Assembly (NCBI GenBank): GCA_009746045.1
Contig: RPFO01000165.1
Span: forward strand, 6,370,189 to 6,411,403
Direction: 5' to 3'
Origin: Mesostigma viride
Taxonomy: Eukaryota; Streptophyta; Mesostigmatophyceae; Mesostigmatales; Mesostigmataceae
Length of the DNA: 41,215 nt
In this document: positions 28,980 to 35,791 of the stretch, piece by piece
Layout: every line of letters starts with the position of its first letter
How positions within the stretch are numbered: the stretch's first letter is position 1
Notes under the pieces: generated by a model
Database searches by the model: none
The model's input: only the letters and a program-made list of their open reading frames with translations
What the model was told of the DNA's origin: nothing
Translations under genes and position numbers: made by a program

Positions 28980-29782
28980 TTATACAGAAGTGACGCGAAA
29001 AAAAACTCTAGCTCGATTCCGGCCCTGTCGCCGCTTTCTCTTTTGACCCGTTTTATGCCCGTGGTCTTCTGGCAGAGGGGGGGCGGACGGTACATTTTCA
29101 TATTCGCCATCTGGCAGAGGGGGGGCGGACGGGGGGAGCATCTCCCGATCGGGGACAATGCGCAACACACCGTCCTTGTAAAAAAACTCCACATCGTCTG
29201 GCAGAGGGGGGCGGTCGGTATATGTTTCAGCTCGCCGTCGCTATCAAACCGTGTGTCAGACGGCATTGGCGGGGCACTCGGATGTTCTGGTCGTCGAGCG
29301 GGCACGCCGTTAGGAAAATCTCGAAGAATCAACCGATGCCTTTTTTCGATCCTCCTTTGTTTTGCCATCTGCTTGTTGTGCTCGTAATCCGGGTTGGCCC
29401 TCTCGAGTCTGTCAAACTCGTGCTCCAAGAATTTCTTCTTCACCCACGCCTGGTCCCTTTTTGCGTCTCTCATATAATCCGACCCCCTCACGCGCCGATC
29501 CTGCTCCTCCTCCCGTCGCGTAAACGGCCCCCCCTCCGGGCGTTGTCGTTTTGTCGGGGAGTGCAGGAACTGGTCATTCCAGTTCTGCATCTCCTGGGAC
29601 TTGTTAAACTCTTCGCGTATCAGCTCGGATTCCGCTATATTCAGCTTTCTGACCTGGTCCTTCCACCCTGTCGGCTTGAGTTCTCTAAAGTTGGCGATAG
29701 CACTTTGGATGTCTTGTATGGAACTCTTGTCTACGTGCATGCGCTTCATTGCACGCCCTAGTGCGTCTAATCCAGATCCCAT
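28980..29782 (-). CDS. Helical protein with P(S/T)AP array (frameshifted near 29210)
   Basis: From ATG 29782 the frame is open for about 192 residues, then shifts at a G6 run (29206-29211). The two neighbouring repeats of the same sequence have G7, so one base is probably missing. In the joined frame the C-terminal tail carries four late-domain-like tetrapeptides: PSAP (residue 168), PTAP (189) and two more PSAP, three of them in the context APPLP. Before the tail lies PDYEH...KRHRLILRDFP, shared with the gene at 35025-35533. That gene has a Cys motif at its start, so the piece at 29685-29963 may be the true N-terminus of this one. Without the shift the frame ends at 28976. Confidence 0.65.
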
Positions 29783-29963
29783 CCACAGTGGTATACATGG
29801 TTTTAAGAATGGGGGCGAGCCCCCTTCTCGTGCTATGCCCCCTCGTGCTATGCCCCCTTCTGCGATGCACGATCGGTTGACCCCTGTGCAAGTGGCATCT
29901 CCCGTTCTGCACTAGTTTTCTGCACGCACCCCCAGTAGCGGTCCTCGCATCGCAGCTCCTCAT
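29685..29963 (-). CDS. Cys-motif N-terminal piece, probably of the 29782 gene
   Basis: 92 residues from ATG 29963. Residues 4-26 are C-x9-C-x8-C-x2-H (SCDARTATGGAC...CHLH). A tandem RRGHSTRGHSTRRG follows, from a short DNA repeat. The ATG overlaps the stop of the upstream membrane gene (ATGA). The frame overlaps the start of the 29782 gene by about 100 bases, and the 29782 frame is open upstream of its ATG. A single gene split by a frameshift is therefore likely, as supported by the paralog at 35025-35533. Confidence 0.6.
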   Translation of the reverse strand: MRSCDARTATGGACRKLVQNGRCHLHRGQPIVHRRRGHSTRGHSTRRGLAPILKTMYTTVDGIWIRRTRACNEAHARRQEFHTRHPKCYRQL

Positions 29964-30223
29964 TGTATACGTAACGAAGACACTATTTTTCTAACGACGG
30001 GCGTGTTCTGGCCTAGCGCGTAGTGCAGGCCCTCGCCTATCACCACCAATGCGGCGAACCAGCCCGCTATCTCGGACGCCCTCAAGCGGCGTCCACCCGC
30101 GTAATAAGCGAACGCGGCACCGGCCGCCAGCGTGGCGAGCCAGTCGAATAGAGCACTGCCAAACACGCGAAAGGAGCGCAGGTAGGCTATCACGGACATT
30201 GTAGTATGTACATAATTGCTCAT
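29960..30223 (-). CDS. Small two-helix membrane protein
   Basis: 87 residues, or 79 from the internal ATG at 30199 (MSVIAYLRSF). Two hydrophobic segments: about residues 25-42 (LFDWLATLAAGAAFAYYAGG) and 50-70 (EIAGWFAALVVIGEGLHYAL). A GEGLHY motif in the second helix recalls small membrane proteins of large algal viruses, from memory only. Stop overlaps the next start (ATGA). Probably a virion membrane component. Confidence 0.7.
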   Translation of the reverse strand: MSNYVHTTMSVIAYLRSFRVFGSALFDWLATLAAGAAFAYYAGGRRLRASEIAGWFAALVVIGEGLHYALGQNTPVVRKIVSSLRIQ

Positions 30224-30228
30224 ATAAT

Positions 30229-30927
30229 CTAAATAATTCTATCTTCCCTGAGAGGTGGGTGCCTCTGGTCTACCGCCTCCCTAGCGAGCTTGAGGGCCTC
30301 GCGGTCTTCCTTGGTCATCTTACCTACAATTTCTACAGTGAGTGGACCTCTCGGCTCTTTGCGCCGGCGCTCTCTTCTTAACATTTTTTTGAGGCCTATA
30401 TATTCCTTTAACTTCACCCCGGCTGGCACCACCACAGATTCATAGGCGGCCTGTCGTTTCGCCATATCTCTCTTGATATCTTCCAACACATCCATGTATT
30501 TCCTATGCTGATGTAGCAACCAGCGCCATTGCTGGTCTGTATACTTTGGTGGTTTTTTACCCTTACCCTTAAACTCGAAGGTCAAGTATGGCCCTTTTCT
30601 ATCCACGCCCATCACGTTCTCCTCCATGAACTCCTTCGACAATCCGGGTCCGGGGTTGAAGTCCGGGTCCGGCCCTTTGACAGATGGGGGGGGAGCGCCC
30701 TCGTCTGCTTGAGAACTTCCGCCCTCGGAGAGTCCGTCATCCTGCCCTGCGCGGGGGGCTCGAGGTCGTTTGAGGAGATCGATCAGTTTTTGTTTCTGAA
30801 CAAAGCGCTGGTACTCTGCCAACGTGTACCCCCCCTCGCACAAGCCAGAATTGAACCTCTTCGAAAGTCCCTTTATGTCCTTTTCCTTGGCCAGCTCTCT
30901 GCACGTTTTCCTTTTATTCAAGGACAC
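30229..30927 (-). CDS. Lys-rich protein with RW/GxC-type motif; possible C-terminal part of the OTU protein
   Basis: 232 residues. It lacks an ATG near its start (GTG at 30927). Residues 9-30 (KTCRELAKEKDIKGLSKRF then GLC) match a motif seen twice in the OTU protein and once in the 33536 gene. A Pro-rich acidic linker is at 60-95, and a charged helical C-terminus with RRERRRKEPRG follows. Its 5' end overlaps the 3' end of the OTU gene around a C11 run (30931-30941). With one C fewer, the two frames would be a single protein of about 780 residues. Function unknown. Confidence 0.65.
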   Translation of the reverse strand: MSLNKRKTCRELAKEKDIKGLSKRFNSGLCEGGYTLAEYQRFVQKQKLIDLLKRPRAPRAGQDDGLSEGGSSQADEGAPPPSVKGPDPDFNPGPGLSKEFMEENVMGVDRKGPYLTFEFKGKGKKPPKYTDQQWRWLLHQHRKYMDVLEDIKRDMAKRQAAYESVVVPAGVKLKEYIGLKKMLRRERRRKEPRGPLTVEIVGKMTKEDREALKLAREAVDQRHPPLREDRII

Positions 30928-32566
30928 CGGGTGGGGGGGGGGGCTTGCGCACGGCCATCCCGTCTGCTACCGGCGTCGCCACCTTGGCGCGGGGCTGCTC
31001 GCCTACCATACCGGCACCGGGTGTTATCCACGATCTAGGTATCAACGGCTCGTAATGGTCGCGATGGAAAAATATGTACACTGGCTCATCTTCCGACCTC
31101 CACGACCCGTGTTCCCTTTCCGCCCTCTCGACATCCTGCCTCCCCCCCCCGGGCAGCAACATGTGCCTCAGCACGTATTTCCCGTCACGTGTGGGGGTCG
31201 CGGTAAAGGTGTGGATGTCCGTTTTGGCGTGATACGCGAATAGAGCCATCATGCTATCATCCGCCCATACCTTACGTTCCAAGTCTAGCATGTTTGTCAT
31301 CTCCTCACGCAACTGCGCGTCATTTTTACGATTAAAACGGTCGACGTTCATAATCCCCAACTTCTCCCGGTTTTTTAGATAGTGCCGTAACTTTCTCGAC
31401 AGACTGCGTTTCAAACGCTCAGTAGTTTCGAGAATGTCTTTCTGATGGATAGGGGTATTCGTTTGGAACGCCCTGCTGACAACAAACGAGTACCAAAAGC
31501 AGTTGCCGTCGCCTTTAACACCGCGTTTGAACGCGATATCGTATTTGTTAGATTGAGGCTTGTCGAACACTACGCGTACGTCCACCTCGGGCATTATCTC
31601 GGGATAGTACACTATTGCGGTCGGCGAGGGCACCTTGGTCTTTACGACAACGTCCTGTTCCTGGGGCAAACCTGCGGCGGGCGGGGGCGGGCGGGGAAAC
31701 GGGGGCGGAGACGGAGCGATGCCCTCTGCTTGCACACTTTCGCCATCGGAGAGGCCGAACGACATCATCGAGACGGCGTCGTCGTCCTCCTTCTTCGCCT
31801 TCTTGGCGCGAGGAGCTTGTGGAGAACCGCCCCTCTTCGCATTTTTCTTGGCGGGGATGCGCGCCATCCCGACCTGTTTCATCCACGCCCGCAGGTCCTT
31901 GAGAGTCGCTGGCGGCGACTGGTGCTTGTCGGCGTACCCGGTCCGTGTTGCGTACTCGGCGAGCCTGGCGGCCATCGCGGCGGGGTCTGCGGGCGCCCTT
32001 CGCTTGGGGATGCGCACTAGCGGGTGGTCCGCTCCGTATTCCGCTATAATCTTTTCTCGTTCGGGGATACACTCGTTGACGGCCCACCTGGTCTTCAGGG
32101 CACGGGGCTTGAGCTGGTCACACCGCTTCTTCGGGCGCGGCTTCTTCGCGCGTGGCGCCTTCGCGGGGGCCGCCGCCGGCACGGGCGCTCGAACCGGCAC
32201 CACCACCGGCACCGGCGCTCGAACCGGCACCACCACCGGCACGGGCGCTCGAACCGGCATCACCACCGGCACGGGCGCTCGAACCGGCACCACCACCGGC
32301 ACCGGCGCTGCAGGCCCTCGTACCCCCCCCGCCGCTTCTGTTTCGACAGGGGTTAAGGGGTATGCTAGGACGGCCTCCGCGCGCGCCGGCCCTGGGGTCC
32401 TCGACCGTGCGGGTGTCCTGCCCTTGGCGGGCATCCTCTTCCGCGGCTGCACCTTTCCGTGCCTCTCCGCCATCTCCATGGTGTAATGATCGCACAGGCC
32501 GGCTTTCCACTTCTTCCTCAGCGTGGCCAGCGAAAAGTGCTGGCAATCCTGTGGCCTGTAACTCAT
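30914..32566 (-). CDS. OTU-family cysteine protease (deubiquitinase-like)
   Basis: 550 residues. The OTU domain spans about residues 325-510: KGDGNCFWYS gives Asp353 and Cys356, WADDSMMALFAYH matches the conserved middle block, and HRDHYEPL supplies the catalytic His504. OTU proteases cleave ubiquitin chains; large DNA viruses often encode them. The N-terminus has a C-x(n)-RKKW-x2-GLC motif (residues 8-25) and a second copy at 149-166 (RCDQLKPRALKTRW). Between them lies a 10-residue Pro/Val repeat (VPVRAPVPVV, residues 88-132, from a 30-bp DNA repeat at about 32170-32310). An LRAWMKQVGM segment at 225 resembles a SAP-like helix pair shared with the 33536 gene. Catalytic triad looks complete. 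See 30229 for a possible extension. Confidence 0.85.
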   Translation of the reverse strand: MSYRPQDCQHFSLATLRKKWKAGLCDHYTMEMAERHGKVQPRKRMPAKGRTPARSRTPGPARAEAVLAYPLTPVETEAAGGVRGPAAPVPVVVPVRAPVPVVMPVRAPVPVVVPVRAPVPVVVPVRAPVPAAAPAKAPRAKKPRPKKRCDQLKPRALKTRWAVNECIPEREKIIAEYGADHPLVRIPKRRAPADPAAMAARLAEYATRTGYADKHQSPPATLKDLRAWMKQVGMARIPAKKNAKRGGSPQAPRAKKAKKEDDDAVSMMSFGLSDGESVQAEGIAPSPPPFPRPPPPAAGLPQEQDVVVKTKVPSPTAIVYYPEIMPEVDVRVVFDKPQSNKYDIAFKRGVKGDGNCFWYSFVVSRAFQTNTPIHQKDILETTERLKRSLSRKLRHYLKNREKLGIMNVDRFNRKNDAQLREEMTNMLDLERKVWADDSMMALFAYHAKTDIHTFTATPTRDGKYVLRHMLLPGGGRQDVERAEREHGSWRSEDEPVYIFFHRDHYEPLIPRSWITPGAGMVGEQPRAKVATPVADGMAVRKPPPPPGVLE

Positions 32567-32645
32567 CGCGCGGTCGCTTTACTAGATATCACACATCTTT
32601 TTTTGTAATACAAAGTCCGTTTTGAGTTTTCTATAGCCCAGAGCC

Positions 32646-33536
32646 TCAGACTCGCCCCCACATAATGTTAGGCCTCGTGGCACGGTCTTCGACATTCCAC
32701 CTCTTGAACATGGAGTTCCGCACACGTTTACACTGGCCCAGACCCCATCGGCGTACGAGCGCTCGGCTTGGTGGATACTTCTCTCCCAGTTGAAGGCATG
32801 TCTTGCGCCGGGCCGGGCGCTTCTTCCTGGGTTTCCTCGGCAGAGACGTTTCGAGACACTGCATCTTGTCACGACGCCTCTTCAGTGCCGCATAGCTTGT
32901 AGGACACTTTGGTGGGACGCGTTTCATGCCTTGCGTGGCCATCCACGCCCTTAAGTGCGACATTTTAAGCCCCTTGCGTTGGTTAGTTTTCCACCCCGCC
33001 CTGTTCGCAAAGGCCAATATCCTCGCCTGGCGCTCCACGGCTGACCGGTATGGCCTGGCCGGTTTCCAACCCACCGGTACGGGCCTGGTGAGCCAGGCGG
33101 GTCTTTCCAGTTTTATGGGGATGGCCATGGGGGTCTGCACGGACGCCGCCACGGGGATGGCATCGGGGACTATCCTTCGGCCTCCACTCCTCGTAACCCG
33201 GTCGCTGACCACCACCACCGGTGTCTGCTTTACTCGCACCATCTTGCTGCCTGTATGTATCGTACCTAAGCGCGCAGATTTTTTTTTTGACTTCGCGTCC
33301 TTTGGGGCGTAGGCCCTCCATGAAGTGTGCTCACCGCCACCCTCCAATTCTCTTATGAACGCGTCAGTGTCCGCGATCATCTTATTGAACCTGGCATCTT
33401 CAGCTGCCTGTTTTTTACCGATATTCCGTTCCTCGCGGAGATCTGCCTGGTACTTTTGACGTTGCGCGGGGGTCATTTTTTTGTACAGATTCTTGTCACC
33501 TGCTTTCATCAGCCTCGCTCTTGTGGAGTGATGCAT
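32646..33536 (-). CDS. Basic protein with SAP-like and RW/GxC motifs
   Basis: 296 residues. The N-terminal 65 residues are a charged helix. Residues 165-210 (ERQARILAFANRAGW... then SHLRAWMATQGMKRVPPK) match a stretch of the OTU protein (ATLKDLRAWMKQVGMARIP) and resemble a SAP-type DNA-binding helix pair. Residues 242-269 (RRKTCLQLGEKYPPSRALVR then RWGLGQC) carry the C...RW..GxC motif. The overall charge is strongly positive, suggesting nucleic-acid binding. Starts after an AT-rich leader (TGTAATACTAAAC). Function unknown. Confidence 0.75.
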   Translation of the reverse strand: MHHSTRARLMKAGDKNLYKKMTPAQRQKYQADLREERNIGKKQAAEDARFNKMIADTDAFIRELEGGGEHTSWRAYAPKDAKSKKKSARLGTIHTGSKMVRVKQTPVVVVSDRVTRSGGRRIVPDAIPVAASVQTPMAIPIKLERPAWLTRPVPVGWKPARPYRSAVERQARILAFANRAGWKTNQRKGLKMSHLRAWMATQGMKRVPPKCPTSYAALKRRRDKMQCLETSLPRKPRKKRPARRKTCLQLGEKYPPSRALVRRWGLGQCKRVRNSMFKRWNVEDRATRPNIMWGRV

Positions 33537-33567
33537 TCTTTTGTTTAGTATTACACAGGAAAATTAA

Positions 33568-33711
33568 TCACATGTGCGCATGTGCGTCACTTGGGTTGCA
33601 ATAATGCTCCTTCTTCCGTCGCTCTCGCTCCAACGTGCGCGCCACCTCGTACGTGGACGGATGCAGTCGACGCACGCTGTCTAAATCCACATGTCCTCTC
33701 CGACGGGGCAT
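33568..33711 (-). CDS. Small basic hypothetical protein
   Basis: 47 residues (MPRRRGHVDLDSVRRLHP...). Its ATG overlaps the stop codon of the upstream 407-residue gene (TAATG), typical of coupled compact viral genes. The first block is basic, the middle helical and charged. No family recognised. Confidence 0.55.
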   Translation of the reverse strand: MPRRRGHVDLDSVRRLHPSTYEVARTLERERRKKEHYCNPSDAHAHM

Positions 33712-34934
33712 TATTTGGCACACATGCCAACCCTCCTGCTGACCCCCGTGACCCACACTGTGCGGCGGCCGCTGGGGTCGTCGGCCATGCGCACGTTGCC
33801 CGTGATCTGCCCGCCGTACGGCCCCAGGAGGTCCGCTACGAGCCCGGACGTCACGCGCTTGGTGAACGTGGACTTGTGTCCCAGGAAATCTACAAAGAAC
33901 ATCCTGCGAAACTCGGACAGGGGGACGAAACCTTCCGGCTTCAGCACGACCAGGTCGCTGTGGGTGAGGAACAGCCGCATCATGCTGGCCAGGTTGCTAA
34001 TGTCCAGCGCTGGTTCTCCGTCGCCGTCGTGGCGGTCCGCGTCCGCCCCGATGTCGCTCTCTTCCTCCTGGGCCGATCTCCATCCGAGCCTGGCCGTGAG
34101 CGCGTCGGCGTGAGGGTCGTCTTTGGGCCTCCACTTGTGGGAGGACCCTTGCGCCTTGCTGAAGGAGCCCGTTATCTTTTCCCTGATCTCCCTTATCCAC
34201 GTGTTCATCCACACGGGCGCCGCCCCGCCCTCCTTGAGGATGTGCGAGCGGACTTGGCGGAGTCCCTTGAGATCGGCCAACTCGATTTCGGGGAACCCGT
34301 GACACTCCTCGAGGAACGCGTCCTCCGCGTCGGTGATATCCGTGAAGAGGCCGTGTTCGGCGGCGTACTTGACCATCCATTGTCGCATGTCCTTCTTGCT
34401 GTTCGCCGCATCCCTCCCGGCAAAGTACTTGTCCCCGTCGAACCAGACGGGAAAGGGCGGGAGCTCGCGACCGGGTCTGGGCAGGGGCGACACGATGGCC
34501 ACGTTTTGCAGCCAGTGCCAGTTGTTCGGGGCCTCCGTGACGTACGCCGGGGCTGACACGCGCGCGAGGATGCCCCCCTTGGCGGACAGGATCGACACCC
34601 ACATGCGCGCCTCTTCGGTCTTTCCGCCGGCGTCCACCGCGGCCAGCACGTCCATGTCGTAAGGGGGGTGTCCCTTCATATCCAGGAACGAGTCGAAGGC
34701 GGGCGACAGTCCGGTCTTTACGAACGGCCAGTCCACCATGTGGGAGGAGGGGGCCAGACAGGTCCCCACGAACTCGCACACGAGTCTCGCCAGCGTCTTG
34801 CGGTCGACGTCCAGTTTGGGTCGCGGAAGTGCCGCGACCTCGCACCATCCCGCACCAGGTGCACCACTCAGGGTCGGTCGCCGCGGCTCCGTGTCCATTT
34901 CGTCCTTTATGACGATGGGCGAACGGGAGGACAT
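33711..34934 (-). CDS. Conserved-looking viral protein, 407 residues, function unknown
   Basis: Intact frame from ATG 34934. The region 55-200 is Trp-rich and globular (VDWPFVKTGLSPAFDSFLDM, NNWHWLQNVAIV). Residues 215-260 are helical. A hydrophilic acidic linker (EEESDIGADADRHDGDGE) precedes a C-terminal block of about 100 residues (SEFRRMFFVDFLGHKSTFTK...YGGQITGNVRM) that could be a winged-helix DNA-binding unit. That last idea is inference only. Well separated upstream by about 90 bases. Confidence 0.7.
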   Translation of the reverse strand: MSSRSPIVIKDEMDTEPRRPTLSGAPGAGWCEVAALPRPKLDVDRKTLARLVCEFVGTCLAPSSHMVDWPFVKTGLSPAFDSFLDMKGHPPYDMDVLAAVDAGGKTEEARMWVSILSAKGGILARVSAPAYVTEAPNNWHWLQNVAIVSPLPRPGRELPPFPVWFDGDKYFAGRDAANSKKDMRQWMVKYAAEHGLFTDITDAEDAFLEECHGFPEIELADLKGLRQVRSHILKEGGAAPVWMNTWIREIREKITGSFSKAQGSSHKWRPKDDPHADALTARLGWRSAQEEESDIGADADRHDGDGEPALDISNLASMMRLFLTHSDLVVLKPEGFVPLSEFRRMFFVDFLGHKSTFTKRVTSGLVADLLGPYGGQITGNVRMADDPSGRRTVWVTGVSRRVGMCAK

Positions 34935-35024
34935 GGTATGCTCGTGATATTGGGTGAGAAATGATTATGGCCCGTTTATACGCACCCCGACTATATGCAA
35001 GGTCGTACTGGTGGTGGCTGAGGT

Positions 35025-35533
35025 CTACCTGGGGGCGGGGAATCCTTCGCGGAGGAGCATCCGCTTGTGTTTATCGTTGTATTTCTTCCTCATCTCGAAA
35101 TCGTTGTGCAAGAACCACGACTCGATCTGGTGCTCCAAGTCCGGCCGCTGTTGTAGCAGTCGGTCTCTGTTCGCCTGGTTCCGTCGTCTTTCTTCGCCCG
35201 CCCTTTCTTCGTCGGCAGTGATGAGACGTTTCAGCTCTGGCGCTTGACGGGCCAGCTCACGAGCGTCGTTGTCGTTCCATGCGGAGGTATTGGATCCGCT
35301 GTTGATCTGTTCCGTGACGCGTTCGGCCGCCATCATCTCTTCGTACCTGTCATCATCGTGCCATCGGGGGGGAAATGGATGGGAGGATCTTCTTCTCGGA
35401 TCGCGCGCATGGGGTGCCTCTTTGCGTGTACCGCGCGGGCATGCACGCCACACAGAGAGCCGAACAAGGGCTTAAATCGGCACCGAGGGCCGCGTGTCGT
35501 CCTGGCCGTGCACCTGCCTGATCGTTTCTTCAT
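35025..35533 (-). CDS. Cys-motif protein related to the 29782 gene (frameshifted near 35376)
   Basis: The N-terminal piece opens at ATG 35533 (or 35551). Residues 8-31 are C-x9-C-x9-C-x2-H (RCTARTTRGPRC...CGVH), then KRHPMR, matching the RHGMR box of sister genes. A C7 run near 35376 then shifts the frame. One added base joins it to the remaining 110 residues, a charged helical region ending in RPDLEH...KHKRMLLREGFP, close to the end block of the 29782 gene. The joined length is about 169 residues. It lacks the P(S/T)AP tail. Lies just beyond the tRNA. Confidence 0.65.
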
Positions 35534-35575
35534 AACGGGCACATATAACATTTTGCACGCATTTTTATTTGTAAT

Positions 35576-35649
35576 TGTGCTGGGCGGGTCTCGATCCCGC
35601 GACCTTCAACTCATAAGGTTGACGCCCTGACCAACTGGGCTACCAGCAC
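35576..35649 (-). tRNA. tRNA-Ile (anticodon UAU)
   Basis: 74 bases with a complete cloverleaf on the minus strand: acceptor GTGCTGG/CCAGCAC (7 pairs), D stem GCCC/GGGC, anticodon stem TCAAC/GTTGA with loop CTTATGA (anticodon UAU, reads AUA), five-base variable loop, and T stem GCGGG/CCCGC with loop ATCGAGA. The discriminator is A; CCA is not encoded. No intron. It lies in a gap between two viral genes. Large DNA viruses often carry tRNAs of this kind. Confidence 0.93.
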
Positions 35650-35791
35650 GATGGTTTATTATTATAAATCATAATCATTACACGATAAGCGCGACGGACA
35701 ATTCATTCAGCCACACATGCAAAATACCAACAAGTGCATTGTGTTAAGGGGTGAGTGCTACATAGAAACCTACATCACACTATCCAACACT

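Noticed and set aside
33582-34556. 324-residue plus-strand frame
   Set aside because: Antisense to the 407-residue gene, which has the more protein-like sequence, a proper start and a coupled downstream gene.
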